Source: an uncultured Sphingomonadaceae bacterium
Lineage (GTDB): Bacteria > Pseudomonadota > Alphaproteobacteria > Sphingomonadales > Sphingomonadaceae
DNA: 64,000 nt
Direction of reading: 5' to 3'
NCBI GenBank assembly: GCA_947496865.1
Contig: CANMEE010000002.1
Coordinates: 1,261,825 to 1,325,824 of the forward strand
Below are positions 47,978-56,939 of the stretch, in pieces (the stretch's first letter is position 1; each line of letters starts with the position of its first letter). A program made the translations under genes and the position numbers. The notes under the pieces were generated by a model that worked only from the letters and a program-made list of their open reading frames with translations, was not told the DNA's origin and did no database searches.

Positions 47978-50113
47978 TTATGCCATCCCGTGCGCCAGCG
48001 CTGCGAGCAGCAACAAGGCAACAATATTGGTGATTTTAATCATCGGGTTGACGGCTGGACCTGCAGTATCCTTGTAAGGATCACCCACAGTATCGCCCGT
48101 CACAGCAGCTTTATGGGCTTCTGAACCTTTGCCGCCATGATTGCCGTCTTCGATATATTTCTTCGCATTATCCCATGCGCCGCCGCCTGCTGTCATCGAC
48201 AGAGCAACGAACAGACCAGAGACGATCACGCCCAGCAGCAATGCGCCAAGAGCCGCAAAGCCTTCTGCTTGACCAGCAACAGCTGTGACCACGAAATAGA
48301 CCACAATTGGTGCCAATACCGGTAGCAGCGATGGCAGGATCATTTCCTTAATCGCCGCCTTGGTCACCAGATCAACCGTACGCGCATAATCAGGACGCGA
48401 TGTGCCATCCATAATGCCCTTGTCAGCAGCAAACTGCGCGCGAACGTCTTTCACAACGTCACCAGCAGCACGGCCCACAGCGGTCATGCCCATGGCTCCA
48501 AAGAGATAAGGCAAAAGCGCACCAAGCAGCAAACCGACAATCACATAAGGATTTTCAAGACTGAAGTTGACTTCAAGGTTCGGGAAGAACTCTCTGAGAT
48601 CAGCGGTATAAGCCGAGAAAAGTACTAGTGCGGCAAGACCAGCAGAACCAATGGCATAGCCCTTGGTCACCGCTTTCGTGGTGTTACCTACGGCATCGAG
48701 AGCATCGGTCTTTTCCCGAACGCTTTCGTCCAGGCCAGACATTTCGGCGATACCGCCAGCATTATCCGTAACCGGGCCATAAGCATCAAGCGCTACAACC
48801 ATACCAGCCAAAGCCAACATCGCCGTTGCCGCAAAGGCAATGCCGATCAGACCAGCAAGCTGGAAAGCCACAACAATACCGATAACGATGACCAAAGTTG
48901 GCAAAGCCGTTGCTTCCATCGAAATAGCCAGACCCTGGATCACGTTAGTACCGTGGCCAGTTTCCGAAGATTTAGCGATAGACCGCACCGGACGATATTC
49001 TGTGCCGGTATAATATTCGGTAATCCAGATGATCAGGCCAGTAACAGCCAGGCCAACCATCATCGACCAGAACAACGCCATGCCGGTAAATCCGCCGGTA
49101 CCGTCTAGGTCAGCGCCGATAACTGTATTCATGTCACCGAGCGTACGCATTGTGACATACCAGATGGCAGGGATCGACAGAACAGCGGTGGTGATGAAAC
49201 CCTTGTACAAAGCGCCCATGATGTTGTTGCTGCTGCCCAAACGGACCATGTAGGTGCCGATAATGGAAGTGATGATGCAGACACCACCAACAATAAGCGG
49301 CAATGACATAAGATCGTAGAGAACTGTGTTACCAACCAAATTGCCGACAGTAAGCGCCAGCAGAACCATGGTAGCACCGACAGTCACAACATAGGTTTCG
49401 AACAGATCGGCCGCCATACCAGCACAGTCACCAACATTGTCGCCAACATTATCAGCAATGGTCGCAGGGTTGCGTGGATCATCCTCAGGGATGCCTGCTT
49501 CAACCTTGCCCACCAGGTCAGCGCCAACGTCGGCCGCTTTGGTAAAGATCCCGCCGCCCAAACGTGCGAAGATTGAAATGAGCGAGGCACCAAAGGCAAG
49601 TGCAACAAGGGAATCGATCACTTCACGGCTTTTTGCTTCGAGGCCCATCTGCGTGGTGAGCACCCAGAAAAAGATGGAAATGGCCAGAAGAGCAAGACCA
49701 GCGACCAGCATGCCAGTAACGGCACCAGCACGGAACGCAACGGTCAGGCCAGTTTGCAGGCTTTCGCTAGCACCCTGCGCGGTGCGGACATTGGCACGAA
49801 CGGAAATATTCATCCCGACATAACCAGCAACACCAGAAAGGATTGAGCCAAGCAAAAATCCGATTGTTGAAATTGGAAATCCACCGCGTGGCATATCTAG
49901 GAAAATGAAAACCAGAACCGCGACTACAACGCCAACGATACCAATCGCGCGATATTGACGGTTCAGATAGGCTTGTGCGCCTTCCTGAATAGCCGCAGCA
50001 ATGTCTTGCATTTTTTCATTGCCTGCCGGCGCGCTAAGCACCTGACGGCTTGTAACAAACCCATATACTATGGCAATTAAACCACAGATTATTGAAATGG
50101 TGACAACAGTCAT
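47978..50113 (-). CDS. hppA: Membrane-bound proton-translocating pyrophosphatase, K+-independent type
   Basis: 711 residues with about 16 membrane helices. The pyrophosphate site is [54 protein letters not shown]. The later motif [25 protein letters not shown] has Lys in the GNTTKA position and Thr three further on, the state that marks K+-independent H+-PPases (K+-dependent ones have Ala). It uses PPi hydrolysis to pump protons. The ATG has a GGGGGAGAA site. Upstream, GCCCCA-GAAT-TGGGGC (50150-50165) is a perfect-armed palindrome and ATTATA on the plus strand gives a TATAAT -10 on the minus strand. Confidence 0.96.
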   Translation of the reverse strand: MTVVTISIICGLIAIVYGFVTSRQVLSAPAGNEKMQDIAAAIQEGAQAYLNRQYRAIGIVGVVVAVLVFIFLDMPRGGFPISTIGFLLGSILSGVAGYVGMNISVRANVRTAQGASESLQTGLTVAFRAGAVTGMLVAGLALLAISIFFWVLTTQMGLEAKSREVIDSLVALAFGASLISIFARLGGGIFTKAADVGADLVGKVEAGIPEDDPRNPATIADNVGDNVGDCAGMAADLFETYVVTVGATMVLLALTVGNLVGNTVLYDLMSLPLIVGGVCIITSIIGTYMVRLGSSNNIMGALYKGFITTAVLSIPAIWYVTMRTLGDMNTVIGADLDGTGGFTGMALFWSMMVGLAVTGLIIWITEYYTGTEYRPVRSIAKSSETGHGTNVIQGLAISMEATALPTLVIVIGIVVAFQLAGLIGIAFAATAMLALAGMVVALDAYGPVTDNAGGIAEMSGLDESVREKTDALDAVGNTTKAVTKGYAIGSAGLAALVLFSAYTADLREFFPNLEVNFSLENPYVIVGLLLGALLPYLFGAMGMTAVGRAAGDVVKDVRAQFAADKGIMDGTSRPDYARTVDLVTKAAIKEMILPSLLPVLAPIVVYFVVTAVAGQAEGFAALGALLLGVIVSGLFVALSMTAGGGAWDNAKKYIEDGNHGGKGSEAHKAAVTGDTVGDPYKDTAGPAVNPMIKITNIVALLLLAALAHGMA

Positions 50114-50136
50114 TGCTGTTCTTCTCCCCCTAAATT

Positions 50137-50165
50137 ATTATAGTGAAATGCCCCAGAATTGGGGC
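50137..50165 (-). promoter_or_regulatory. Candidate hppA promoter/operator
   Basis: A minus-strand TATAAT (50137-50142) lies 24 bases before hppA, and GCCCCA-GAAT-TGGGGC (50150-50165) overlaps the expected -35 side. The -35 hexamer GCCCCA is not a good match to TTGACA, so the palindrome is more likely an operator or a structural signal. Confidence 0.3.
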
Positions 50166-50272
50166 GATATCGCGGAAACTTATAATGCGTGATCCGCATG
50201 GCGCAACCCCTGATTTTACCGGAATAACCTAGCATTTCAGATACTCCGCAAATTGATGAAAATCAGAATGGA

Positions 50273-51208
50273 TTATGCGTGCACAAAACCAAGAGTTTCC
50301 GGCAAACCAATCCGTTCGCCTTTTTGCACCAATGAAACGCCTGATCCGGGTCGGCACTTGCCAATCAAGGTTAAATTGATTGGCAATACGGTTTCCGGGC
50401 TAGCCGTCAGCAGCAATTGATAATCATCGCCGCCCGTTGCTGCGCTCATTCTGGCGTCTTCAGCATCACCGAATACGGTCTTGAAAGCCTTTGATAGAGG
50501 AAGCTGATCAAGATCAATTTCCAAATTGACCCCACTTGCGCTTGCGATCCGTGACGCGTCGAGCAACAGGCCGTCCGATATATCCATCATCGTGCTAACC
50601 AACGATGACAAAGCGCGGCCGTCCTCCAGTTTCGGTTGCGGCCGGTTATGAGCCTTTAGCAACGTCGCTGATGTTTCAATATCGGCCGCATGGGCCTTTC
50701 CGGATGCTATCTGCAATCCGGCCCACGCGTCCCCGATGTCGCCAGTTACATAAATGCTGTGCCCCGGTGCGGCGCCGCAGCGGGCCGGGATGATATGGCC
50801 CTTCGCTTCACCAAAAGCAGTCAGTGCCAAAGTGCGTTTCCCGCCTTCTCCTACAGACACGGTATCACCGCCGAGCAAAGGCACGCAAAAATGGTTGATT
50901 GCTTCCTTTAGTCCGCGGATAAAAGCGGTATCCCAGGCATCGTCACCAGCCCTGCTATAACCCATTAATATGCCTAGCGGCTTTGCCCCTTTGGCGGCGA
51001 GATCAGACAGGTTCACCGCGACCAGCTTCCAAGCCACATCGGCCGGATCGGCATTGGTCAAGAAATGCTTGTCTTCGACCATCATGTCATGGGTCATGAC
51101 CAGCTTGTGCCGGCCAAAAGGCAGAACCGCGGCATCATCCGCCAATCCACGCGCAGCGGGATGGGTTGCCAGCGCTTTCAACTGGTCAATAAAGTCTAAT
51201 TCGGTCAA
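50273..51208 (-). CDS. thiL: Thiamine-monophosphate kinase
   Basis: 311 residues. Family motifs: FIDQLKALATHPAARGLADDAAVLPF with the metal-binding DDAA, MTHDMMVEDKHFL, VAVNLSDLAAKGAKPLGILMGYS, LLGGDTVSVGEGGKRTLALTAFGEA, MDISDGLLLDASRIASASGV, and AATGGDDYQLLLT. It makes thiamine diphosphate from thiamine monophosphate. It follows nusB by 91 bases on the same strand, the usual nusB-thiL pairing. Confidence 0.95.
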   Translation of the reverse strand: MTELDFIDQLKALATHPAARGLADDAAVLPFGRHKLVMTHDMMVEDKHFLTNADPADVAWKLVAVNLSDLAAKGAKPLGILMGYSRAGDDAWDTAFIRGLKEAINHFCVPLLGGDTVSVGEGGKRTLALTAFGEAKGHIIPARCGAAPGHSIYVTGDIGDAWAGLQIASGKAHAADIETSATLLKAHNRPQPKLEDGRALSSLVSTMMDISDGLLLDASRIASASGVNLEIDLDQLPLSKAFKTVFGDAEDARMSAATGGDDYQLLLTASPETVLPINLTLIGKCRPGSGVSLVQKGERIGLPETLGFVHA

Positions 51209-51299
51209 TTAGGGCCCCCTTCACAAAGAAGATGTGCCCCACATCTGTTACTACCACTTACACTCCCCTGCCAAGCAGGCTTGTGCACGTGTCAGCCCC

Positions 51300-51749
51300 T
51301 CAGCTGCCGCGAACCTGCTTCGCTATTGCGTCCAGCAATCCGTTTATGAAACCGCTATCCTTTTTGTTGAAAAAGGCGTGAGCGACGTCAACATATTCAC
51401 TGATCACTGTCCCCGTCGGAACATCGTCCCGCGCCATTAATTCAAAGGCCCCTGCCCGCAAAATTTGCAACATTGTTTTGTCGAGCCGCCCCATAGACCA
51501 GCCAGATGCCAGTTTTTCGGCAATTAATGCGTCAATTTCGTCGCGTTTTTCGGACGCTCCGACGACGAGTTCATCAAAAAAATCCACCTCTACCGGCCGA
51601 TATTGTTCGTCCTCAATTTCCGCGCCAAGCCGGTGATCATGAAATTCCTTGAGCAACCGCGGAACCGGCGTCTTTTCCATGTCATGCTGGAACAGCGCCT
51701 GAACCGCAGCAAGGCGAGCAGTGGAACGGGTGTTTGATTTTGCGGTCAT
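51300..51749 (-). CDS. nusB: Transcription antitermination factor NusB
   Basis: 149 residues, normal. Helical repeats: STARLAAVQALFQHDMEKT at the N-terminus and KTMLQILRAGAFELMARDDVPTGTVISEYVDVAHAFFNKKDSGFINGLLDAIAKQV at the C-terminus match NusB. It binds boxA RNA with NusE during rRNA antitermination. Its start overlaps the stop of the DUF1993 gene by 4 bases (ATGA). Confidence 0.95.
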   Translation of the reverse strand: MTAKSNTRSTARLAAVQALFQHDMEKTPVPRLLKEFHDHRLGAEIEDEQYRPVEVDFFDELVVGASEKRDEIDALIAEKLASGWSMGRLDKTMLQILRAGAFELMARDDVPTGTVISEYVDVAHAFFNKKDSGFINGLLDAIAKQVRGS

Positions 51750-52273
51750 GCCGGCAACGTCATTCGTGGCATACCCACGAAGTCCATTTTGCCAATCTTG
51801 AAGCCACGTTCCCGAAGAAGATCATAGGCTGTGGTAGCGTGGAAATAGAAATTGGGCTGCGCGAAACTGAAAAGGAAATGTTCGGCCGTAAATGGCATCA
51901 CGGTCTCTTTGAACCGAAACTCCATTGGCTGCCCGACAAAACCCGCCATCTCTGCTTCGTCGACCTTTTCAAGCCCGGCTTTCGCTTCATCGAGCTTTTC
52001 ATAAAGCCCGTCCCAGCTGTCTGGCGGTGCCACCAGACTAGGCGTAAACACGCCTTCACGGACAGCCTCAATCGCGCCTAGCGAATGTTCACGGCAACAT
52101 TTCACCTGGTAGGAAAAGGGCTGCATGTCTTCAATCAACCGAGCACCGATAATATCTTCGGCAGCAGTACCGCTCTCTTCACAATGGGCTTTTGCCTTAT
52201 CGACCAGCCCACGAACGGCTGCAATAATCTGAAGTTGTGACGGAATAACGGCGTCATATAATGAAATGGTCAT
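51746..52273 (-). CDS. DUF1993 family protein
   Basis: 175 residues, soluble and helical. ISLYDAVIPSQLQIIAAVRGLVDKAKAHCEE at the N-terminus and the central LIEDMQPFSYQVKCCREHSLGAIEAVREG match DUF1993, a DinB-like four-helix fold. HFLFSFAQPNFYFHATTAYDLLRERGFKIGKMDFVGMP closes the protein. The function is unknown. It lies between hisD and nusB and is translationally coupled to nusB. Confidence 0.85.
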   Translation of the reverse strand: MTISLYDAVIPSQLQIIAAVRGLVDKAKAHCEESGTAAEDIIGARLIEDMQPFSYQVKCCREHSLGAIEAVREGVFTPSLVAPPDSWDGLYEKLDEAKAGLEKVDEAEMAGFVGQPMEFRFKETVMPFTAEHFLFSFAQPNFYFHATTAYDLLRERGFKIGKMDFVGMPRMTLPA

Positions 52274-52293
52274 AGGCTCAGTCTTTCTGTTGA

Positions 52294-53592
52294 TTATCGA
52301 CGCGTGTCCAGCCGCTTTTGCACACTGGCGGCATGAGCAGGCAAACCTTCGGCTTCGGCGAGGGCAACCGCCGCAGGGCCAATTTTTTCAAGCGCCGCGG
52401 CGTCGCATTCCAAAAAGCTCGTGCGTTTCATAAAATCCGTTACCGACAAACCGGAGGAGAAACGCGCGCGCCGTCCAGTGGGCAGCACATGATTGGGACC
52501 GGCCACATAATCGCCAACCGCTTCCGGAGTATGACGGCCCAGGAACACGGAACCCGCATGGCGGACCTTGTTGAAGAGCGCCTGCGGATCATCGCAAGCC
52601 AATTCCAGATGCTCGGCGGCCAATCGATCAACCAGCGGCATAGCCTTTTCCAGACGATCAACCAAAATGATCGCGCCATTGTCGTTCCAGCTTTGTGTCG
52701 CTGTTTTGCTTGTTGCCAATTCACCAAGCTGCTTTTCAATCTGCGTCGCGACCGTGTCTGCAAAAGCGGCATCATCCGTGAATAAAATTGATTGACTGGT
52801 TGGATCATGCTCCGCCTGAGACAGCAAATCTGCCGCTATCCAGTCCGGGTTATTCTTGCCATCGGCAACAACCACGATTTCCGACGGCCCAGCGACCATA
52901 TCAATGCCGACTACCCCGTAAACCTGTCGCTTGGCTTCCGCGACCCAGGCATTGCCGGGACCCGTGATGACATCGACCGGTTTGATTTTCTCCGTACCAA
53001 AAGCCAAGGCAGCAACAGCCTGCGCGCCGCCAATGCGCCAAATTTCATCGACACCAGCAATTTGAGCCGCGGCAAGAACCAAAGGATTTACTTCACCACC
53101 GGGCGTCGGTGTCACCATGATGATCCGATCGGCACCAGCAACCTTCGCTGGTATCGCGTTCATCAATACCGATGACGGGTAAGCGGCACGGCCACCGGGA
53201 ATATAGATTCCCGCCCGCTCCACCGCATTCCAGCGCGCACCGATGCGGACGCCGGCATCGTCGTAATAGTCGCGATTGTCGGGTTTTTGACCCTCATGAT
53301 AATCACGAATACGTATCGCAGCCAATTCCAGAGCGATCCGCAAGTTAGGATCAAGCCCATCCAGCGCCGCTTCACATTCCAGTTGCGACACCTGCCAACC
53401 GGTAAAATCGAGATCATGACCGTCAAATTTCTGGGTTAGACGCGAGACTGCTTCGTCACCATTGGACCGTACGTCTTTGATGATGGCGACGACGTCGGCT
53501 GATACATCGGCATCCGCCTCGCGCCGGGCGTTGACCAACAGGTCGAAGGACGTATCGAAATTTGTGTCAGAAGTTGAAAGGCGAAGGACCAT
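52294..53592 (-). CDS. hisD: Histidinol dehydrogenase
   Basis: 432 residues, usual length. The zinc and active-site segments are LLSQAEHDPTSQSILFT near residue 260 and GPNHVLPTGRRARFSSGLSVTDFMKR near residue 370; the NAD region has GPGNAWVAEAKRQVYGVVGIDMVAGPSE. It carries out the last two oxidations of histidine synthesis. It lies downstream of hisG but is separated from it by a 143-base region holding a paired-hairpin repeat. Confidence 0.97.
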   Translation of the reverse strand: MVLRLSTSDTNFDTSFDLLVNARREADADVSADVVAIIKDVRSNGDEAVSRLTQKFDGHDLDFTGWQVSQLECEAALDGLDPNLRIALELAAIRIRDYHEGQKPDNRDYYDDAGVRIGARWNAVERAGIYIPGGRAAYPSSVLMNAIPAKVAGADRIIMVTPTPGGEVNPLVLAAAQIAGVDEIWRIGGAQAVAALAFGTEKIKPVDVITGPGNAWVAEAKRQVYGVVGIDMVAGPSEIVVVADGKNNPDWIAADLLSQAEHDPTSQSILFTDDAAFADTVATQIEKQLGELATSKTATQSWNDNGAIILVDRLEKAMPLVDRLAAEHLELACDDPQALFNKVRHAGSVFLGRHTPEAVGDYVAGPNHVLPTGRRARFSSGLSVTDFMKRTSFLECDAAALEKIGPAAVALAEAEGLPAHAASVQKRLDTRR

Positions 53593-53599
53593 CTAAAAG

Positions 53600-53716
53600 C
53601 CCCTCCTCTTCAGAGGAGGGGTTGGGGTGGAGGACTCAAAAATGCGCCAATCGCTGACGCGAGCGATGCAAGTGCATCGCCACCACCCTTTGATCCCCTC
53701 CTCTGAAGAGGAGGGG
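53600..53716. repeat. REP-like element with paired hairpins between hisG and hisD
   Basis: Two perfect 10-bp hairpins, CCCCTCCTCT-TC-AGAGGAGGGG (53600-53621) and CCCCTCCTCT-GA-AGAGGAGGGG (53695-53716), flank about 73 bases. The left is followed by TTGGGGTGG and the right preceded by CCACCACCC, so the flanks are also mutually inverted. Such pairs are typical of small dispersed intergenic elements in sphingomonads. It separates the his genes and could weaken or terminate transcription into hisD. Confidence 0.7.
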
Positions 53717-53735
53717 AAATTATTCCCGCGAATCA

Positions 53736-54386
53736 TCAGACCTGCCCCACTAGCTCACGGAATTTCTGCACCAGTCCGGTCAACTCTTCGCTGCGCATCT
53801 TGAACGCGGCCCGGTTGACCACCAATCGCGCGGAAATGTCGATAATCCGGTCAGTCTCGACCAGATTATTGGCTTTCAACGTGCTGCCAGATTCCACCAG
53901 ATCGACAATATGCCGTGATAAACCGAGCGAAGGCGCGAGTTCCATGGCCCCATTCAATTTCACACATTCCGCTTGAATGCCCTGCGCTTCAAAATGGCGG
54001 CTTGTCAGATTGGGATATTTGGTCGCGACTCGAATATGGGAGATATTGCCGATCTGCTCCGCATCATCCTTGGGCTGGGCCACGGACAGACGGCATCGGC
54101 CAATGCCCAGATCAACCGGCGCATAAAGTTCGCTATAGCCAAATTCCTCGACCACATCCGACCCGACAATGCCAATCTGTGCGGCACCATGGGCGACAAA
54201 TGTCGCCACATCAAAGGCACGCACCCGGATGATCGACACATGCGCCTGATTGGTCCCGAACATCAGGCTGCGATTGGCCTTGTCGAAAAATTCTGGTAAC
54301 GGCTCAATCCCGACCTTAGCCAGCATCGGCAAGGCCTCGTCGAGAATCCGTCCCTTGGGGATGGCAAAGATCAGGGGTGTGGTCAT
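53736..54386 (-). CDS. hisG: ATP phosphoribosyltransferase, short form
   Basis: 216 residues, the short HisG form lacking the C-terminal regulatory domain and usually working with HisZ. No hisZ gene is in this window. Motifs: [53 protein letters not shown], and [31 protein letters not shown]. It starts histidine synthesis by joining ATP and PRPP. It is divergent from the DUF2332 gene, 40 bases away, so both promoters lie within this short gap. Confidence 0.96.
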   Translation of the reverse strand: MTTPLIFAIPKGRILDEALPMLAKVGIEPLPEFFDKANRSLMFGTNQAHVSIIRVRAFDVATFVAHGAAQIGIVGSDVVEEFGYSELYAPVDLGIGRCRLSVAQPKDDAEQIGNISHIRVATKYPNLTSRHFEAQGIQAECVKLNGAMELAPSLGLSRHIVDLVESGSTLKANNLVETDRIIDISARLVVNRAAFKMRSEELTGLVQKFRELVGQV

Positions 54387-54426
54387 AGATGCGGGGGCTT
54401 TACGGCCTCATACCAGAAAGGGCAAT

Positions 54427-55479
54427 ATGTCTAACCAGCAAAAGGTGCGCGACGCCTTCACCAATCAGATTGAATATTGCCGCTCCAACGGTGCGCCAAT
54501 TACCGGCCGGATAGTCGAGGCCATCATCGGAGCGCTGGACGAAAGCAGCGAACTGGGCCGCCGGGTGCTGGGATGGGAGGGCAATCCGCTCGCCGATGCG
54601 CTGCCCCTGAGAGTTGCGGGCGGCTTTCACGCGCTCCATCTCGCTGGCAATCATGCCCGGCTTTCCGCTATCTATAATGGCGACGACCAAGCCGCAGCCG
54701 ATGCCGAGCAGATCATTGCTCAGACCATTGCCAGAGATGAAGCCGCTTTGTTGCCTTGGCTGAACTCCCCACCCCAGACGAATGAGGCCGGACGCTCCTC
54801 TTCTTATATCGCGGGATTGCTTTGGCTCACCATGCAAGGTCTTCCGCCGCGCTATGAGTTGCTGGAAATCGGTTCCAGTGCTGGCTTGAACCTGATGGTC
54901 GACCGCTATCATTATGACCTCGCTGGCGTTTCCGTAGGGCCGGATAGTGCGCCCCTGAATTTCAAACCTGAATGGGAAGGGCCACCACCGCCGGACGTCC
55001 CCTTCGCCGTTGACTCCCTGCGCGGCTGCGACATTGCTCCGGTTGATCTGGCCGACCCGGCCCAGGCCCGCCGCTTGACCGCCTTTATCTGGCCCGAACA
55101 TACAGTCCGCTTCGAGCGGATGAAGACCGCCATCGCTCTGGTTAATCAGCAGCCACCCCAAATTGAAGGCGCCAGTGCCGATGACTGGATGATCGCGCAA
55201 CTCGCCAAGCCCCAGAAAGAGGGCGTAACGCGGATATTGGTCCATTCCATCGTCTGGCAATATATCCCCAAAGCCGGACAGGACCGAATCAGCCAAGCGA
55301 TGGAGGCGGCAGGCGTCCGCGCCACCGACGAGCGACCGCTGGCGTGGCTGTCGCTAGAGGCCAATCGCGAAACCTATCGTCATGAGTTGATTGTCCGGCA
55401 CTGGCCCGATGGTGGTGAACCAGTCAAGCTTGGCGAAGCCCATGCCCATGGGGCTTGGCTTAAATGGTTGGGCGTCTAA
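54427..55479 (+). CDS. DUF2332 family protein
   Basis: 350 residues from the ATG at 54427 (MSNQQKVRDAF); the track's earlier start runs through hisG. DUF2332 segments: FTNQIEYCRSNGAPITGRIVEAII, NPLADALPLRVAGGFHALHL, LLEIGSSAGLNLMVDRYHYD near residue 155 (a GxSAG-like methyltransferase-style loop), and the C-terminal RHWPDGGEPVKLGEAHAHGAWLKW. The SAM-methyltransferase-like loop suggests a small-molecule-binding fold, but no activity is known. No partner is clear. Confidence 0.84.
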   Translation: MSNQQKVRDAFTNQIEYCRSNGAPITGRIVEAIIGALDESSELGRRVLGWEGNPLADALPLRVAGGFHALHLAGNHARLSAIYNGDDQAAADAEQIIAQTIARDEAALLPWLNSPPQTNEAGRSSSYIAGLLWLTMQGLPPRYELLEIGSSAGLNLMVDRYHYDLAGVSVGPDSAPLNFKPEWEGPPPPDVPFAVDSLRGCDIAPVDLADPAQARRLTAFIWPEHTVRFERMKTAIALVNQQPPQIEGASADDWMIAQLAKPQKEGVTRILVHSIVWQYIPKAGQDRISQAMEAAGVRATDERPLAWLSLEANRETYRHELIVRHWPDGGEPVKLGEAHAHGAWLKWLGV

Positions 55480-55482
55480 ACT

Positions 55483-55863
55483 CTAAATCCGATCCAGTTC
55501 GGTCACCGTTTTTTCGGTCACGACGTTGCCGGTATTCAATATCGTCTTCGGTTCCAGCAACAGCACATGGCATTCGCCATCAAGTCCTTCCGGGCAATGC
55601 TCGACGCCGCGCGGGATGATGATAAATTCACCGGGTTCGACATCCACGTCCCCGGTGCGCAGGCCCATCCGCATGGTTCCGGCAATGACCAGAAACAGCT
55701 CATCCTCTTCCTCATGATGATGCCAGTCGAACTTGCCCGCAAATTTCGCGAGTTTCACTTGCGCATCGTTGATATCACCGGCGATTTTGGGCGACCAATG
55801 GTCGGAGAAGGTTGCAAAGGCGTCTTTGAGATTGACCTTGCGTGGTGACGCCGGCTTACTCAC
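55483..55863 (-). CDS. Cupin-domain protein
   Basis: 126 residues, single cupin. KFAGKFDWHHHEEEDELFLVIAGTMRMGL has the metal ligands (HHHEEEDE) and GEFIIIPRGVEHCPEG is cupin motif 2 with the last histidine. It probably binds a metal and a small ligand; the function is unknown. Its start overlaps the bolA stop by 4 bases (same strand), so they are coupled. Confidence 0.85.
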   Translation of the reverse strand: MSKPASPRKVNLKDAFATFSDHWSPKIAGDINDAQVKLAKFAGKFDWHHHEEEDELFLVIAGTMRMGLRTGDVDVEPGEFIIIPRGVEHCPEGLDGECHVLLLEPKTILNTGNVVTEKTVTELDRI

Positions 55864-56147
55864 GCCCCCGGTGCCCGCGCCTTGATCGCCATCGCGTGCA
55901 CTTTGTCCCGCATCAAGTCGCCCAGTGCCGTGTTCACCATCCGCTGACGGTTGAGCCGCGACTGACCTTCAAACGCAGCACAAGTAATTTCAACAGTGAA
56001 ATGCGACTCGCCACTGCCATCGTCGCCCGCGTGACCGTGGTGGCTCGCGCTGTCATTGATGACGTTTAACGCCGTGGGCGATAGCGCCTCCAAAAGCCGT
56101 TTTTCAATTTCTGCGGCAACGGGGCCTTTTGATTCTGTTTCCATCAT
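55860..56147 (-). CDS. BolA family protein
   Basis: 95 residues. The BolA fold shows in EIEKRLLEALSPTALNVINDSASHHGH, then ESHFTVEITCAAFEGQSRLNRQRMVNTALGDLMRDKVHAMAIKA, where F..F.G.S.v.RHr..n..L is the family helix-turn-helix-like motif. BolA proteins work with monothiol glutaredoxins in iron handling or as regulators. CCTATATAGG (56149-56158), a perfect palindrome, abuts the start codon in the shared region with the divergent dnaJ-like gene. Confidence 0.92.
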   Translation of the reverse strand: MMETESKGPVAAEIEKRLLEALSPTALNVINDSASHHGHAGDDGSGESHFTVEITCAAFEGQSRLNRQRMVNTALGDLMRDKVHAMAIKARAPGA

Positions 56148-56148
56148 G

Positions 56149-56158
56149 CCTATATAGG
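56149..56158. promoter_or_regulatory. CCTATATAGG palindrome between bolA and the J-domain gene
   Basis: A perfect 10-base palindrome in a 25-base divergent gap. Its TATATA centre could be a shared -10, and the AGGAG that overlaps its right end could serve the J-domain gene as ribosome-binding site. Confidence 0.3.
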
Positions 56159-56172
56159 AGCATCATCCCCGT

Positions 56173-56814
56173 TTGCGAACCTCCTTCTCACGCCATCAAC
56201 CGGACAATCACTTGCCTTCCTCCGATCCACAAAAGAAAAAACCCAATCGTTTTCATGGCCGTGTGGAAACAGACGGTCAGACTTGTGCGATTGACGGGTG
56301 CGAGGAAGATGGCGAATTTCGGGCACCTCCTATTTACGGCGCTCGCCATGGCTATGACGGCCCCGGAGAATATCGCTGGCTGTGCCTCGACCATGTTCGC
56401 GAATTTAATCAAGGCTATGATTATTTCGATGGCATGGATCAGGAACAGATTTTCGAAGCCCAACATCCGGTACGCGGATGGGATAGCAATCGGCGAATCT
56501 ATGAGACGGGACCTAATGCCACACCGGCGTGGTCTGATTTTACCGACCCGTTGGACGCGATTGGCGCAAGATTTACGGCGAGCGTTTCACGCCCGCAAAC
56601 GCCGGGTCGCGCGCTTGGCGCGGGCGACCGAAAAGCGCTAAAGACGCTAGGGCTTGGCGAAGATGCGGAGCGAGGCGAAATTCGCAGGCGCTATTCTGAA
56701 CTGGTGCGCAAATATCATCCCGACCGCAATGGCGGTAACAGAAGTCATGAGAAACAGTTGGCAAATGTTATCGCGGCCTATACGCAGCTTAAGGAATCAC
56801 CAGATTTTAGATGA
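56173..56814 (+). CDS. J-domain (DnaJ-like) protein
   Basis: The track start is TTG at 56173 with AGGAG 12 bases upstream; TTG at 56212 (LPSSDPQKK) is an alternative. The 213-residue protein has an N-terminal CxxDGCxxxG-type segment (CAIDGCEEDGEFRAP and WLCLDHVREFNQGYDYFDGM). The C-terminal J domain is KTLGLGEDAERGEIRRRYSELVRKYHPDRNGGNRS with the HPD tripeptide and ends AYTQLKES. J proteins stimulate Hsp70. In alphaproteobacteria such a gene typically lies between bolA and cobS, as here, so it may serve cobaltochelatase or its assembly. Confidence 0.86.
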   Translation: MRTSFSRHQPDNHLPSSDPQKKKPNRFHGRVETDGQTCAIDGCEEDGEFRAPPIYGARHGYDGPGEYRWLCLDHVREFNQGYDYFDGMDQEQIFEAQHPVRGWDSNRRIYETGPNATPAWSDFTDPLDAIGARFTASVSRPQTPGRALGAGDRKALKTLGLGEDAERGEIRRRYSELVRKYHPDRNGGNRSHEKQLANVIAAYTQLKESPDFR

Positions 56815-56826
56815 TCGTCAAAATTA

Positions 56827-56915
56827 CCGTTAGTCCTGAGCCTGTCGAAGGACGCTTCACGCCCGTCGCTGTATGAAAAACGATAGGCGCACTTCGACAG
56901 GCTCAGTGCTAACGG
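56827..56915. repeat. Inverted copies of the CTTCGACAGGCTCAG repeat before cobS
   Basis: CCGTTAGTCCTGAGCCTGTCGAAG (56827 onward) and CACTTCGACAGGCTCAGTGCTAACGGG (56889-56915) are near-exact inverted copies with two mismatches over about 24 bases, around a 40-base loop. The same unit occurs downstream of infA. It could fold into a long hairpin 25 bases before the cobS ATG. Confidence 0.7.
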
Positions 56916-56939
56916 GTCAAAATCGAGTTAAGGACAAAC

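Noticed and set aside
54400-55296. 298-aa minus-strand ORF
   Set aside because: Antisense shadow of the DUF2332 gene, caused by codon bias.
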